A stretch of 64,000 nucleotides of DNA from Plenodomus lindquistii. Its lineage: Eukaryota > Ascomycota > Dothideomycetes > Pleosporales > Leptosphaeriaceae. The notes beneath the pieces are model-generated. The model did no database searches, had not been told where the DNA came from, and worked only from the letters and a program-made list of their open reading frames with translations. Shown in pieces: positions 9,960 to 20,190 of this stretch (the stretch's first letter is position 1; each line of letters starts with the position of its first letter). The stretch covers positions 1-64,000 of the forward strand of contig JANUWI010000024.1 in NCBI GenBank assembly GCA_025504975.1, in the 5' to 3' direction. A program made the position numbers and the translations under genes.

Positions 9960-10040
9960 TGCGGGATGGTCCCCTAGTTTTTTTTTAGTAATTTCTCCAA
10001 GAAATTACGTCAAAAAAAACAAAGGGGGGGCCAGACCAAA
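9960..10040 (+). repeat. GC-capped long hairpin just upstream of a HEG
   Basis: A GGTCCCC arm, a GTTTTTTTT arm and a GTAATTTCT arm are followed by AAGAAATTAC, AAAAAAAAC and GGGGGGGCC, giving a nested hairpin. It interrupts the region where the N-terminus of the following endonuclease would be expected. It resembles the hairpin at 4886-4935. Possibly a small mobile inverted element. Confidence 0.5.
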
Positions 10041-10054
10041 GAATCAGTCCCCTT

Positions 10055-11353
10055 TTGGGGACTAGAAATTATAGTGCAACTAGATCTTTTCATTCAATAG
10101 TACCTTTTGTAAATAGTCCAGAGTCTTTAGCGTTAGATCATATAAATAGTGGAAAACCTACTAATTCATCCATTATAAATAAAATATTATTAAATCAGAA
10201 TTTATCCGTTACTGATTCTAAATTAGAAGAATTATTAAAAGTTAAAGGTGTTGAATGAGATCTTCCTATATCTACACCGGAAAATAAACAACTTTTAGCT
10301 GAGTTAGCAGGTAAGTCTAAATATAAAGGTTACCCGGGTGTATATATCTTTATACATAAAGATACAGGCCATAAATACGTAGGTTCATCTAATGTATTAA
10401 GACGTAGAATGGATTATTATTTTAAAGGTGATTTCCCTTTAAGTGGTAAATTTTTACCTTTACTTCACAAAAAAGGGCTAACAGCTTTTAAATTAATAAT
10501 TTTTAAATTAGATTGTACTATATTTAGTTATAAAGACTCTCTAATCTTAGAACAGTATCATTTATTAAATAAAGAGTTTAATTTGAATACATTAAGAGTT
10601 GTTAACGCAGGATCTTCAAAAGGTGATCCTGTATATGTTTATGATTTATCTTGTAGTACTCTTTATTATAATGCGAAATCTAAGATTGAGCTAAAAAGAG
10701 TATTAAAAATACATACTGAAACTAGTAAAAAGTTTGTAGATTCTAAAAAACCATACCTTAATAAATTCTTACTATTAAGCTATTCTATACCTAGTGCTTT
10801 AACAAGCAATATTTCGGTGGATAAGTTAGTAGAGATTATGCAAAAAGAAAGAAAAGATATGTATATGTTAGGAACTCGTAGAAGTATAGCAGTAGAATTA
10901 GAAATTAAAGAAGGAAATACCTTTGTAAATTCAGATTCTATAGGCCAAACTTTAAATTTCGATTCATTAACATCTTGTATTGAATACTTAAGAGAATTAG
11001 GTTTAACGATTAAAAGAGCCACTCTTACTAAATATATAAAGAATGAAAAAGTGTTTCATAATTTCTTATGTAAATATTCAGGTAATATTTTACCGGATCA
11101 TTTTTCAGAAGTAGGATTAATCATGGATGAATATAAAAAATTAAAAGTAGATGCAGACTTAGATACCTTAAAAGTGAATAGAAAAAATAAACCTATATTA
11201 GTAAGAGGAGAAAATTTTGAGAAAGAATTTGATAGTATTACGGATACAATTAAATACTTTGGTACTTTAAATGTCAAATTAGATAGAAAAGCTCTTTATC
11301 TTCATATAAAAGATGGTAAAAAATATAAAGAGTATTATTTTTCTCGTAAATAA
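10055..11353 (+). CDS. GIY-YIG homing endonuclease
   Basis: The ORF runs from a TTG at 10055 (no good ATG; the upstream hairpin may have altered the start) to TAA 11351-11353. The GIY-YIG domain is at about 10330-10600: PGVYIFIHKDTGHKYVGSSNVLRRR, then LEQYHLLNKEFNLNT with the expected catalytic Glu. The C-terminal half carries repeated IENR1/NUMOD-like DNA-binding modules ending DGKKYKEYYFSRK. It appears intact. Confidence 0.86.
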
Positions 11354-11445
11354 CTAAATAATATCCAAAAAAAGATCATACTTTCTTTTACTGTCGTAGT
11401 AATAAGTATTATTCAATTACATTAAATAAACGTAGAAATAACCCG

Positions 11446-11544
11446 CAATGTTCAGAAATTTGTGGTATCTTACACAGTTCTATGCCTATCGTTGTAGAAT
11501 CTGTATCTCTAGAGAAATTCTTATCTTGATTACAGGAACAATAG
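11446..11544 (+). CDS. cox2: cytochrome c oxidase subunit 2, last exon
   Basis: The exon encodes QCSEICGILHSSMPIVVESVSLEKFLSWLQEQ and stops at TAG 11542-11544. The CuA ligands Cys, Glu and Cys of CSEIC, then His and Met (LHSSMP), are all present. Copies of this exon plus its downstream sequence lie at about 26586-26690 (degraded) and 47525-47623 (Trp replaced by Arg), so this gene end has been dispersed. Confidence 0.95.
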
Positions 11545-12150
11545 TAGGATAAACCTATGTAATAACTCAAGATAAAATTTATGTAATATCTAAATATAAA
11601 TTTTATTAAAATAATTGTTTTGTACAATTAACATGTTACTGAAAAGTAATTACTTTACATAATAGTATAACATATCCCAGTAAATAATGGATATTTACTG
11701 GAAAATTGCACTGTATATTTACATTCACACAGCAATTAGGGGAGAAGAGTAAATCACTTTACTAAAGCCCTATGAACCCCCCCCCCCAAAGCTTAAAAGA
11801 GGATAGTTCTAAGAACGGGTATTGGATTTATAACTATAAAGTTAAACAAATTACTTTGTAAACGTATGTAGCTCTCGTAAATTAATGGGTTTTTACTATA
11901 AAAAGTGTGATAAAACACATACAAACTTTCCAGAAAAAAGACATGTTATATATAACAAATAAGGAAAGCAGATAGATTACTATAGTAAATTGTGATAAAA
12001 CCTAGGTTTTATAATTGTAAAACTTAATCTTTTATTACTATAACCCGTAAAAATTATGGACAAATAAAAAAACCCCATAAAAAAGTCCTAATAAGTGTAG
12101 TAAAATTATCTTTTTTAGCAATATATATTTTACAATGTATATAACTACAC
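11545..12150 (+). repeat. intergenic block duplicated at about 26695-27300
   Basis: Sequence downstream of cox2, including the structured element, a run of ten C, the stretch cttaaaagaggatagttct and a palindromic ataaaacctaggttttat, is repeated nearly identically at about 26695-27300. In both places the block ends at atataactacactt, followed by a chimeric gene fragment (cox1-like here, cox2-like there). No ORF is supported inside it. Confidence 0.8.
11622..11771 (+). repeat. structured 3' repeat, copy 1 (after cox2)
   Basis: This is one of eight copies of a conserved element. The core is three hairpins: CCAGTAAATA pairing TATTTACTGG, ATTGC pairing GCAAT, and AGGGGAGAAG with AGTAAA/TTTACT pairing, closed by CCCT. 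Invariant single-stranded GGGAGAAG and AAAGCCC flank the third hairpin. It lies 80 nt after the cox2 stop. Confidence 0.75.
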
Positions 12151-12898
12151 TTCTTACTGGAATACTTGTGAGTTTGCACATGTATTCTGTTGGTCTTGAC
12201 CTTGATAGAAGATATTTCACTGCCGCAACCATCTTTGGATACCCTTGAGCCGTTCCTCAATTATTTAGTGATTATTTACGTATACTTAAAGATAAATCTG
12301 CTCCAGGATTAGAATGAACGTTACATAACCCACCTAAACCTCACGCATTCACTGGCTCACTATTGCAAAGTGGTATTGATAATGAAGTCACAGAATTCAC
12401 AAATTCTTGAAAGCATGTGCCAAACGCAGATGATATGCGTGAAATCAACCACCATAATCCTGTAAATATTAAGAAAATGGCTGACTCACAAATACGTGTA
12501 ATTAATGAGCAGGAAGATAAGTTGTTAGATAAAATAGAAAAGTTAAGAAACAATAAAGAAATAACTAACAATAAAGCTGATAAATTAGTGGATGATACTG
12601 TGACTGGTGGTACTAAAGCAGTAACTGCGATTAAAGATGCTTCTAATGAAGGCATTAACACCATTAATGACGGACCGGAGACAGCAGATTTAATGTTCAC
12701 TAATTTATCTTTACCTTGCATTTTTTTGAAATACCAATTATAAGAACATTTTATATAATTTTCATTTTTTATAGACTAAATCTGATTTCAGTTATAAAAA
12801 TAGTCTACTTTTATAACATTTCTTATAAAATTATATCTTTATTAATAATTTTAATTATCTCTTTTGTAGTGGCAGCGTTTTTACTGTTTACTCATTAA
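12151..12898 (+). pseudogene. rearranged cox1 copy fused to an unknown tail
   Basis: An in-frame mosaic: HMYSVGLDLDRRYFTAAT (matching cox1 exon 435-486) is joined directly to IFGYPWAVPQLFSDYLRILK through KPHAFTGSLLQS (matching 3450-3590), with everything between deleted. The frame then continues into a coiled-coil-rich tail (ADSQIRVINEQEDKLLDKIE ...) to TAA at 12741-12743. A one-base shift at a T7 run (about 12721) would extend it through two membrane spans to FV-VAAFLLFTH at 12898. That ending resembles MVVGAFLLFTPEL at the cox1-cox2 junction. It lacks most of Cox1, so it cannot be a working oxidase subunit. Confidence 0.72.
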
Positions 12899-12956
12899 TT
12901 CCGCTGTGAAGATAAAAGCTCTCTAGTGACTCTCGACAGAGTTTTTTATAAATAAC

Positions 12957-13125
12957 GGGTATTTTACCGTTAACTTGTTATGATAGGTTACACCTTTACC
13001 AAATAGTATAACAAATAGTATAACAAATCCCAGTAAATAAACGGATATTTACTGGAAAATTGCACTGTATATTTACATTCACACAGCAATTAGGGGAGAA
13101 GAGTAAATCACTTTACTAAAGCCCT
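12957..13125 (+). repeat. structured 3' repeat, copy 2 (after rearranged cox1)
   Basis: The element includes the upstream part accgttaacttgttatga and the full three-hairpin core (CCAGTAAATA/TATTTACTGG, ATTGC/GCAAT, AGTAAA/TTTACT), ending aaagcccta and followed by a poly-A tract. Confidence 0.75.
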
Positions 13126-13519
13126 ATAAAAAAAAAAAGAAAAAAAAAGAATTACAAAAAAGTGTAGAAAAACGTCATAAAGATACTAGCCCAATGGTTA
13201 GCATAAGGGTAAATCGTATGACTTGTAATTATTCTCATGGAGATTGTAAGTTATTTGGTACCTAAAGTATTACCTATTTTATATAGCTAATCCATTAATG
13301 TGCATAAAAGGTTTTAGGATTATAATCCATATAATAGATAGATTTAGTCTAAGATGCGTATCTAGATTATAAAATTTAATATTGTATTAGATAGGTATCC
13401 CAAATGCATACATAACTAGGATGAATTTAAAAGGTAAAATTTATCATCTATAGTTAAGATATAATATTTAATAGTAATGTATTAGGTAGGTATACCTAAT
13501 GTATAAATAATGTATAAAT
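13126..13519 (+). other. non-coding spacer with tRNA-like remnants
   Basis: No ORF is supported. A D-arm-like tagcccaatggttagca at about 13189 and a loop cttgtaa at about 13221 suggest a decayed threonine-type tRNA, but no T-arm follows. The stretch ttaggtaggtatacctaa is a small hairpin, repeated before the tRNA at 47994. Confidence 0.4.
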
Positions 13520-13593
13520 AATGGTGATTAGTTTAACCGGGTAAAACAGGATAGTTTTACTATCCCAATCTAAGTTCAAGCCCTAGATCTTTA
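13520..13593 (+). pseudogene. decayed copy of a lysine tRNA
   Basis: The anticodon arm GGATA-GTTTTAC-TATCC (anticodon TTT) and the D-loop aaccgggta match the tRNA at 47994-48067. Here the acceptor arms (AATGGTG versus GATCTTT) pair poorly. I take this as the non-functional duplicate. Confidence 0.55.
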
Positions 13594-13684
13594 ACTATTT
13601 TGGAATACACGTATTATTTTTTTTTACCCTTAGTTTATTCAGTTTTTATATAGTTATGTTTATACAGGTATATAGTATTTAATA

Positions 13685-13755
13685 GCCTTTATAGCTCAAT
13701 GGTAGAGCGGAATACTGTTAATATTTTGATAAATGTTCGATTCATTTTAGAGGCT
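13685..13755 (+). tRNA. trnN: tRNA-Asn (GTT)
   Basis: A full cloverleaf can be drawn. The acceptor is GCCTTTA with TAGAGGC, the D-stem GCTC/GAGC with loop aatggta. The anticodon stem GAATA/TATTT closes loop CTGTTAA (anticodon GTT), and the T-stem AAATG/CATTT closes loop TTCGATT. Length 71 nt including the discriminator base. Confidence 0.92.
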
Positions 13756-13922
13756 TAAAGAATTAAACCCAAGAGCCATTGGCTCTTGGATTTAATTTGT
13801 TTGTAAATCTAGTTATATTTTACAGGTATCCATTAGAGATGTATATAACAGAAGGTGGATAAGGTACGTGATTTGGTTGCGATAAAAAAAAAAGACGTAT
13901 TATGAATTTATTATAAAATAGA

Positions 13923-14141
13923 ATGTTAAATTTAAATAGAAGCAATTTTCAGGCACATCCTTTTCATTTAGTATCTCCTTCTCCATGACCTTTATATACA
14001 TCCATTAGTTTATTAAGCCTTACTACATCTGCAGTTTTATCATTTCACGGATTTGCTTATGCAGAATACAATTTATTAATGAGTCTAACAGCATTAATAT
14101 TATCTATGTCATTCTGATGAAGAGATGTAATAGCAGAGGGT
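13923..14141 (+). CDS. cox3: cytochrome c oxidase subunit 3, exon 1
   Basis: The ATG at 13923 starts MLNLNRSNFQAHPFHLVSPSPWPLYTS, the conserved Cox3 N-terminus. Cox3 is a core membrane subunit of complex IV. Six exons (219, 117, 217, 81, 9 and 170 nt) total 813 nt, 270 codons plus stop, the usual Cox3 size. This exon ends on GGT (T14141) in the RDVIAEG region and joins TYLGNHTLAVQ at 15308. Confidence 0.95.
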
Positions 14142-15074
14142 AAAACGTGATTAAAAGGTACTATACTGTCTATTTATAATTTGAATATAGCTAAAGCTAT
14201 TCCTATCCAAGATATAGAAAAAGCTCTAAGTATTTATAAAGCTAATAGTGATACTAGACTACTTACAAATAATAATTTGGGTTATTATTTAGCAGGTCTC
14301 TTAGAAGGAGACGGTCATATCTCTATTCCTGCTTTAGGTAATACAACTTTAAATCGAGTACTTAATCCTAGAATAGTTTTTACTTCACATATCAACAATT
14401 TAGGTATGTACGCGTATATCCAATCAGAATTGGGTAATGTGGGACGTTTCCAAACTTCAGGTAAAAATGTTCTTCGTTATATTATTGGGGACAAAAATGG
14501 TATTATACTTTTTATTGATTTAATACATGGTAAACTTAGAACACCTAAAAATAAAAGATTTAATGATCTAATTAAATTTATTAATGCTAAATATTCTTTA
14601 GGTTTATCAGAAAGTTTAATAGATAATTCCAATTTTACAAACAATAGTTGGTTTACAGGCTTTACTGAAGCTGATGGACATTTTGGTATTAAATATATCG
14701 AAAGCAAAGCTAAATCAGATACTCGTAAAAGATCTGTTAGTGAAAACATTAGTCTTAAATTTAGATTGGATCAACGTTTATATGACAAGCCTACATCTTC
14801 TTCCATGAAACCTTTTATGGAAAGTTTAGCTTTATTTTTATCTTGTAATCTTAAAAGTTATACTAATAATACAGGTTCAGAAATATTATCTATAGGTGTA
14901 TCATCTATAAATAGTGTTAAATTTATTATGGGTTATTTTAATAAATATCCCTTATTGGGTAACAAGTTTAATGATTTTAAAAAATGAGAGATTGTCTATA
15001 ATATGATTATATCTAAGGAACATCTTACTGATAAAGGTAGACTAAAGATTAGATCTTTGATAGGAAAATTATAA
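14142..15074 (+). CDS. LAGLIDADG homing endonuclease (two motifs)
   Basis: The frame is continuous with cox3 exon 1 and ends at TAA 15072-15074. The motifs are LAGLLEGDGHISI at about 14290 and FTGFTEADGHFGI at about 14656, with conserved acidic residues in both. The C-terminus HLTDKGRLKIRSLIG is typical for the family. No break was seen when TGA is read as Trp. Confidence 0.88.
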
Positions 15075-15307
15075 AACTATAAAAAGATTATAAAAACAGT
15101 ATTGTTACATTTATGTGCTCTCTTAAATTTTAACTAAATGCTGGAAACTCTTATTATAATAAGACAATCAGCAGGAAACCAACGGATGGATAAATATCCT
15201 AGTAGGATCTTCAGAGACTATTTGTTAAAAATTAATACGTTAATAGTAGTATGTTTAACCTATTGATTAAGATATAGTCCAGTAAATATAGAAAAATATT
15301 TTTATTG
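14142..15307 (+). mobile_element. group I intron of cox3 with LAGLIDADG ORF
   Basis: The intron begins after T14141 and ends with G15307. The 3' part at 15120-15300 shows tgctggaaactc, aatcagcaggaaacc, ttcagagact and agatatagtcc, the subgroup IB-type set also seen in the cox1 and nad5 introns. Confidence 0.9.
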
Positions 15308-15424
15308 ACATATTTAGGTAATCACACCTTGGCGGTCCAAAGAGGGTTAAATCTTGGGGTTGCTCTATTCATAGTATCTGAAGCTTTATTTTTCTTAGCT
15401 ATATTCTGAACATTTTTCCATAGT
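15308..15424 (+). CDS. cox3: cytochrome c oxidase subunit 3, exon 2
   Basis: This exon encodes TYLGNHTLAVQRGLNLGVALFIVSEALFFLAIFWTFFHS, including the conserved EALFF region. It ends on AGT (T15424) and continues as SALSPAVELGAMWPPMG at 16914. Confidence 0.95.
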
Positions 15425-16715
15425 TGCACATTGTGGATAGGAGCCAAATTCCGGGGAAGTCCTAAAGCTCTAATAACTAAGCTTCATATGGAAACGTTTG
15501 AAGTGGCCCCATTAATTCCCGGGGGTATAGTAACATCATTAGAGATTCTTGGTGCAAACCAAGGAATGGATAATCGCGGATCTAAATCAGATAGTCTTAT
15601 ATCTGTAAAAGAGCAACGAGTAGACGGTTCCTCAGTATTAAAAAAATACTGTAAGGTGTATCCTAGATGCCAGGGAAACTTGGTTTTTATACATTATATA
15701 AAATATGTGTATATTATAGTTAAATCTATAGAACAATTGTATACGAAAATTTTTTATTCTAAACCCCAAAGATCTTCATTTTCTAGTGAAGCAACGTCTT
15801 CTAAATTTAGTTATGCTTCTAGTTATGACTTAAATCCTTATTATGTAACGGGGTTTACTGATGGGGAAGGATGTTTTTCTATAAGTGTTAGTGCCAACCC
15901 TAGATATAAGACAGGATATCGAGTAAAAGCTGCTTTTCATATCGGTCTACACATAAGGGATCTTGCCCTATTAGAGCAAATTCAATTGTTCTTTGGGGTA
16001 GGTAATATAACTAAATTAGGAGCGGAATCTGTTCAATATAGAGTATTTGGTATTGAAGACTTGAAAGTTATTATGCATCATTTTGATAAATACCCATTAT
16101 TGACGAATAAACCATCTGATTATCTACTTTTTAAACAAGCGGTATATTTTATGGAACAAGGAATACATTTGACTACAGAAGGTTTAAATAATGTCCATTA
16201 AAGCAGTGCTTAATAAACAAGAAATATCCGATAGTTTAAATCTAGCTTTCCCTAACATAGAGCCTATTTCAAGACCAGATATTAAAGATAGAAAAATAAA
16301 AAGTCTACACTGGTTAGCTGGTTTCACTGATGCCGAGGGATGTTTCTTTGTAGCATTAAAAAAATCACCAGGATCTAAATTAGGGGAAACAGTTTGATTG
16401 AGATTTATTTTGACTCAACATAATAGAGATGAAGATTTCCTAAAAAGTTTAATTTCTACTTTAAATTGTGGTAGATATGTACCTAAATCGGGTTATGGTG
16501 AATTTATAGTTGAAAAATTTACAGATGTAAACGATAAGGTGATTCCTATTTTTGAAGAATTTAAATTACATGGTGCAAAATCCAAAAATTATGGGGATTT
16601 CAAAAAAGTGGCTCTTCTTATGAAAAATAAAGTTCACTTAACTCGAGAAGGGTTAGATACAATAAAAAAAATAAAAGGAAAAATGAATAAAAATAGGTCC
16701 GGGCGCCGCCTTTAA
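15425..16715 (+). pseudogene. LAGLIDADG homing endonuclease with a one-base frameshift
   Basis: The frame is open from cox3 exon 2. First motif VTGFTDGEGCFSI at about 15845; the frame stops at TAA 16199-16201 just after HLTTEGLNNVH. In a frame shifted by one base it continues SIKAVLNKQEISDSLNLAFPN with the second motif LAGFTDAEGCFFV at about 16315, to TAA 16713-16715. An extra C near 16190 (gtccatt for gtcatt) would explain the break. The last residues (RSGRRL) are encoded by an inserted GC cluster. Confidence 0.8.
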
Positions 16716-16770
16716 GGCGGCTGGACCCTGCGGTTAGGCCGCCACCTTAAGGTGGCGGCCCCCCTAACTT
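16696..16770 (+). repeat. GC-rich double-hairpin element
   Basis: Two adjacent GC hairpins stand out from the AT-rich background. The first has GCCGCCTT/AAGGCGGC nested in GGTCC/GGACC. The second is a perfect palindrome around GGCCGCCACCTT/AAGGTGGCGGCC, flanked by GTTA/TAAC. This form matches mobile GC clusters or double-hairpin elements described in other fungal mitochondria. It sits across the 3' end of the endonuclease ORF. Confidence 0.75.
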
Positions 16771-16913
16771 TTTTCTTCATATATTATAATATATGAAAAA
16801 AAAGTAAGGAGTATACTAATGTTAATATATAATCATAAAAATGTATAAAATTAAATATTTAAAAACTTATCTTGTGTTTCTATATAGAAACAACCAATAG
16901 TTTTTATAATACG

Positions 16914-17130
16914 AGTGCTCTTTCTCCTGCAGTAGAGTTGGGTGCTATGTGACCTCCAATGGGGATTGAAGCGATAGATCCTTTTGAACTTCCTTTAATT
17001 AACACAGTTCTTTTACTGGCTTCAGGTTTTACTGTTACATATGCACATCATTTTCTAATTAACGGAAAAAGAGGTAAAGCTTTATATGGTTTATTATATA
17101 CTATTATTTTAGCAACAATATTCACAGGCT
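16914..17130 (+). CDS. cox3: cytochrome c oxidase subunit 3, exon 3
   Basis: This exon encodes SALSPAVELGAMWPPMGIEAIDPFELPLINTVLLL through TYAHHFLINGKRGKALYGLLYTIILATIFTG. It ends on T17130, splitting the Leu codon completed at 18763-18764 before QGVEYSVSSF. Confidence 0.95.
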
Positions 17131-18260
17131 TAACGCACACCTATATAATATTTTTCATGGTTGGTTTTATTTGGTTCTTTTTAATGGGTTATTTTTTTAC
17201 CGTAGTACCTAAAAATTTTTCACCAAGAACAGATTCTATAAGAACTTTTCCTGCTTCGCAACCCTTAGCATTATTAACCAAACACGGGGTTGTAAGAAAG
17301 CATAAGCTTCCACTTCATATGAAAAGATTTTACACTAGCGGACTAGTTGAACCAAAGGTTTCTCCATATTGAGTTACAGGATTTTCAGATGCGGAGTCCA
17401 CTTTTAGCCTAAAAGTTTCTAAAAGTAGTACTACTCGTAGTGGATGAAATGTTACACCAGAGTTTCAAATAGTATTACATAGCAGAGACTTAATTTTATT
17501 GAGGAAAATACATAGCTTTTTCGGTATAGGTATAGTTAAGGAACGTTCAGACAGGATTCAGGCATATTATAGCGTTCAGTCTGCACGTGCATTAGCTAAT
17601 GTAATTATACCTCATTTTGACAGATATCCTTTATTAACTCAGAAAAAAGCAGATTATCTTTTGTTTAAACAAGCCGTAAACATCTTATTAGAAGGTGAAG
17701 CACGTTCTAGTAGGGAAGGAATACACAAAATTATAAGTATTAAGGCTTCAATGAATTTAGGATTATCTGACAAATTAAATAATATATTTCCAACTGTTAT
17801 ACCTGTGCCTCGTCCAGTGATAAGTGATCAAGATGTCCCACATCCTACCTGATTTACAGGTTTTGTGGATGGAGAGGGGTTTTTTTATGTTAAATCGTTA
17901 AAAAATAAAAATTATTCAACAGGTTTTAATGTTACAATGGTTTTCTCTGTTTTTCAACATGTAAGAGATGAAGCTTTATTAAAAAAATTTATAGATTACT
18001 TAGGATGTGGTAGGATTGAAAAAGCTTCAACCAGACCAGATGGGGTTAATTTTACGGTTAGTAAATTTAGGGATATTGAAGAGAAAATTATTCCTTTTTT
18101 TCTAAGTTATCCTTTACAAGGTATAAAAAGTATGGACTACTTAGATTTTGCTAAGGTAGCAAAAATTATAGAGATTAAAGGTCATTTAACTACGGATGGT
18201 ATTAAAAAGATTAATTCTTTAAAATCTGGTATGAATAGAGGTAGAATAAATAACCCATAA
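17131..18260 (+). CDS. LAGLIDADG homing endonuclease (two motifs)
   Basis: The frame is continuous from cox3 exon 3 to TAA 18258-18260. A hydrophobic leader (FFMVGFIWFFLMGYFF) precedes the enzyme. The motifs are VTGFSDAESTFSL at about 17373 and FTGFVDGEGFFYV at about 17854. SIKASMNLGLSD follows the first domain, and MNRGRINNP ends the protein. Intact with TGA as Trp. Confidence 0.88.
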
Positions 18261-18762
18261 AAGGTATTTTGATAATTAATCAACTAATGAATAAAAAAAA
18301 ATATAATTAGTAGGCCTTTGCTTAATGTTCAGCATAAACATATTAATGATCCATTAATTTTTTGCCCGAAATTATGCAAATAAACAAAGTTAAATGCATA
18401 AAACCCTTTTAGCTCTTTTCATTATACGCTTAAACGCTCCCTATACGCGACAAGTTTTAAGTGTTAATTAATATAGCTACAAGACAATATGCAGCCGATC
18501 CTTTTTAAATATTACATATAATATTTAATAGGCTGGTTCAACGACTAATAATTGTGATAAGATAATACCATTTAGCATTCGGTACAACTGTTTTATTAGT
18601 TGATGTTTTCTACCCAAAACATTTGACACATGCTTTTATCTTATCATTAATTGTAAAAACTTTGGTATACACATAGCGATAATATTGTATACATGACATA
18701 GTCTGAACAATAATGTGAATTATTGAAATAAGGTTTGTGTATGCCTTATGATAACATATTTG
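17131..18762 (+). mobile_element. group I intron of cox3 with LAGLIDADG ORF
   Basis: The intron begins after T17130 and ends with G18762. The segment 18300-18760 downstream of the ORF is non-coding core, including ggctggttcaacgactaataa, gacatagtctgaac and a 3' end in atatttg. The same core style is seen in the next two cox3 introns. Confidence 0.88.
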
Positions 18763-18843
18763 TACAAGGTGTTGAATATTCAGTTTCATCGTTCACTATT
18801 TCAGATGGAGCTTTTGGATCATGTTTTTACTTTGGAACAGGGT
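18763..18843 (+). CDS. cox3: cytochrome c oxidase subunit 3, exon 4
   Basis: This 81-nt exon encodes (L)QGVEYSVSSFTISDGAFGSCFYFGTG. It ends on T18843, which with TC at 20182 makes the Phe of FHG. All six junctions together give an uninterrupted Cox3. Confidence 0.95.
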
Positions 18844-19841
18844 TAATTCTAGCCCCTATTTTAAAAAACATTATAAAGATTAAAATATCTAACTATTCAA
18901 CGGTTAAAGCTCAAAATAAGAGCTCTAACCCCATAAATTATACTAGTAATTTAAATCCTAATTGAATAACAGGATTTTGTGATGCTGAATCTAGCTTTTC
19001 TGTTAGAATAGCTAAAGATGAAAAAAGGTTTAAATCTTTACGTATAGCACCAATTTTTACTATAGAACTACATGAAAAAGATTTTTATTTACTTAAACAA
19101 ATAAATGCTTTTTTCACAGTAGGTACTATTATAAAAAGAGTTAAAAATGGTAACCCTAGCGTAATATATTCGGTTCAATCCATTAAAGCACTAAAAGATG
19201 TAATAATACCTCATTTTAACAAATATTATCTATTAACACAAAAGAAAGAAGATTTCCGTATGTTTTCTTCAGTAGTAGATATACTTTACAATGGTCAACA
19301 TAAAACTGAAAAAGGTTTAAACAAAATATTATCTTACAAAGCCTCTATAAATAAAGGTTTATCAAAGTCATTATTAAATAACTTTACCGATATCATACCT
19401 GCGGCAAGAAACCTAATAGTATCTACCAAAGATTTTAATCCATTTTGAGTAGCGGGGTTTGTTGACGGTGAAGGTTGTTTTTATGTAAAAACATCCAAGA
19501 CCCATTCAGGTTATAGAGTAAGTCCGTATTTTTATATAGCACAACATATACGTGATATAGATTTACTAGAAAATTTGGTAACTTATTTAAATTGTGGTTT
19601 AGTAGAAACGGTTAAAACTAGACCTACTCAATCTAGTTATGTAGTATATAAATTTAATGATATTACTAATAAAATAATACCTTTTTTTGAAAAATACTCT
19701 TTAAGAGGAAATAAATTACTAGATTTCTATGATTTCAAAAAAGTAGTGAATATCGTAGGAGAAATTAACAAGTACGATGAACATAGTGCTACATTAAAAG
19801 AAATTTTAAAAATTAAAAGAAATATGAATAGAAATAGATAA
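18844..19841 (+). CDS. LAGLIDADG homing endonuclease (two motifs)
   Basis: The frame is open from cox3 exon 4 to TAA 19839-19841. The motifs are ITGFCDAESSFSV at about 18966 and VAGFVDGEGCFYV at about 19449. It has typical inter-domain SIKALKDVIIPHF and C-terminal KIKRNMNRNR. No frameshift was seen. Confidence 0.88.
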
Positions 19842-20181
19842 ATTTTTATAAATTTATTAATTAAAATAGAAAATGGGGTAAATAGCATGAAACTCCATCA
19901 TTATTATAAGGCGCTTCCCCGCCCACATAAGATAATATGGACAATGTGCGGCGAAGCATGTATTTAATAAATAAAAAAAAAAGTTACAAAAGCAGTAATC
20001 TTTATTTTAAGGGGTACATGAAGCCTCAACGACTAGTAGATGAGTACTTTATTTACAATAATTCTACCACGAACACCCCACATTTATAAAAAAAAAATAA
20101 TTTATAAATGAAGACATAGTCTGAACCATTCTGATAAAGAATGGATATAAGAGATAAAGAGCTCTTATGATAACAAATTTG
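18844..20181 (+). mobile_element. group I intron of cox3 with LAGLIDADG ORF
   Basis: The intron begins after T18843 and ends with G20181. Non-coding core follows the ORF at 19842-20181 (aaatggggtaaatagcatg, ctcaacgactagtagatgagtac, gacatagtctgaacc). This core is nearly repeated in the next intron at 21430-21660, so the two are close relatives. Confidence 0.88.
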
Positions 20182-20190
20182 TCCACGGAT
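20182..20190 (+). CDS. cox3: cytochrome c oxidase subunit 3, 9-nt microexon
   Basis: Nine bases (TCCACGGAT) lie between two group I introns. Preceded by T18843 and followed by TA21679-21680 they encode F-H-G-L, exactly the Cox3 sequence FGTG-FHGL-HVMIG. Both neighbours obey the T/G splice rule, and the total Cox3 length stays in frame. Confidence 0.85.

Larger units (their letters stand above)
9434..11445 (+). mobile_element. group I intron of cox2 with GIY-YIG ORF
   Basis: The intron begins after T9433 and ends with G11445 before CAATGTTCAG. The core is compact at the 5' end (9475-9690: atcatccaattgacgggaaac, gcacaggtaacgactcg, gcagttcatcgactaaac, cttaagatatagtcag). The same core appears in nad4L (49400-49690) and nad1 (62095-62360). 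Confidence 0.88.
15425..16913 (+). mobile_element. group I intron of cox3 with LAGLIDADG ORF and GC cluster
   Basis: The intron begins after T15424 and ends with G16913. The 5' core (ttccggggaagtcctaaagct, aatggataatcgcggatc, gtaaaagagcaacgagtagacgg, aaggtgtatcctag) is shared with introns at 7618, 39211, 50111 and 62629. Splicing restores FFHSSALSPAVELG. Confidence 0.9.

Noticed and set aside
9868..10065. A 65-codon ORF before the GIY-YIG gene
   Set aside because: It spans the long hairpin, is in a different frame from the endonuclease and has no recognisable motif.
18300..18760. An additional exon or ORF after the third cox3 endonuclease
   Set aside because: The region has only group I core elements, and the flanking exons join correctly without it.
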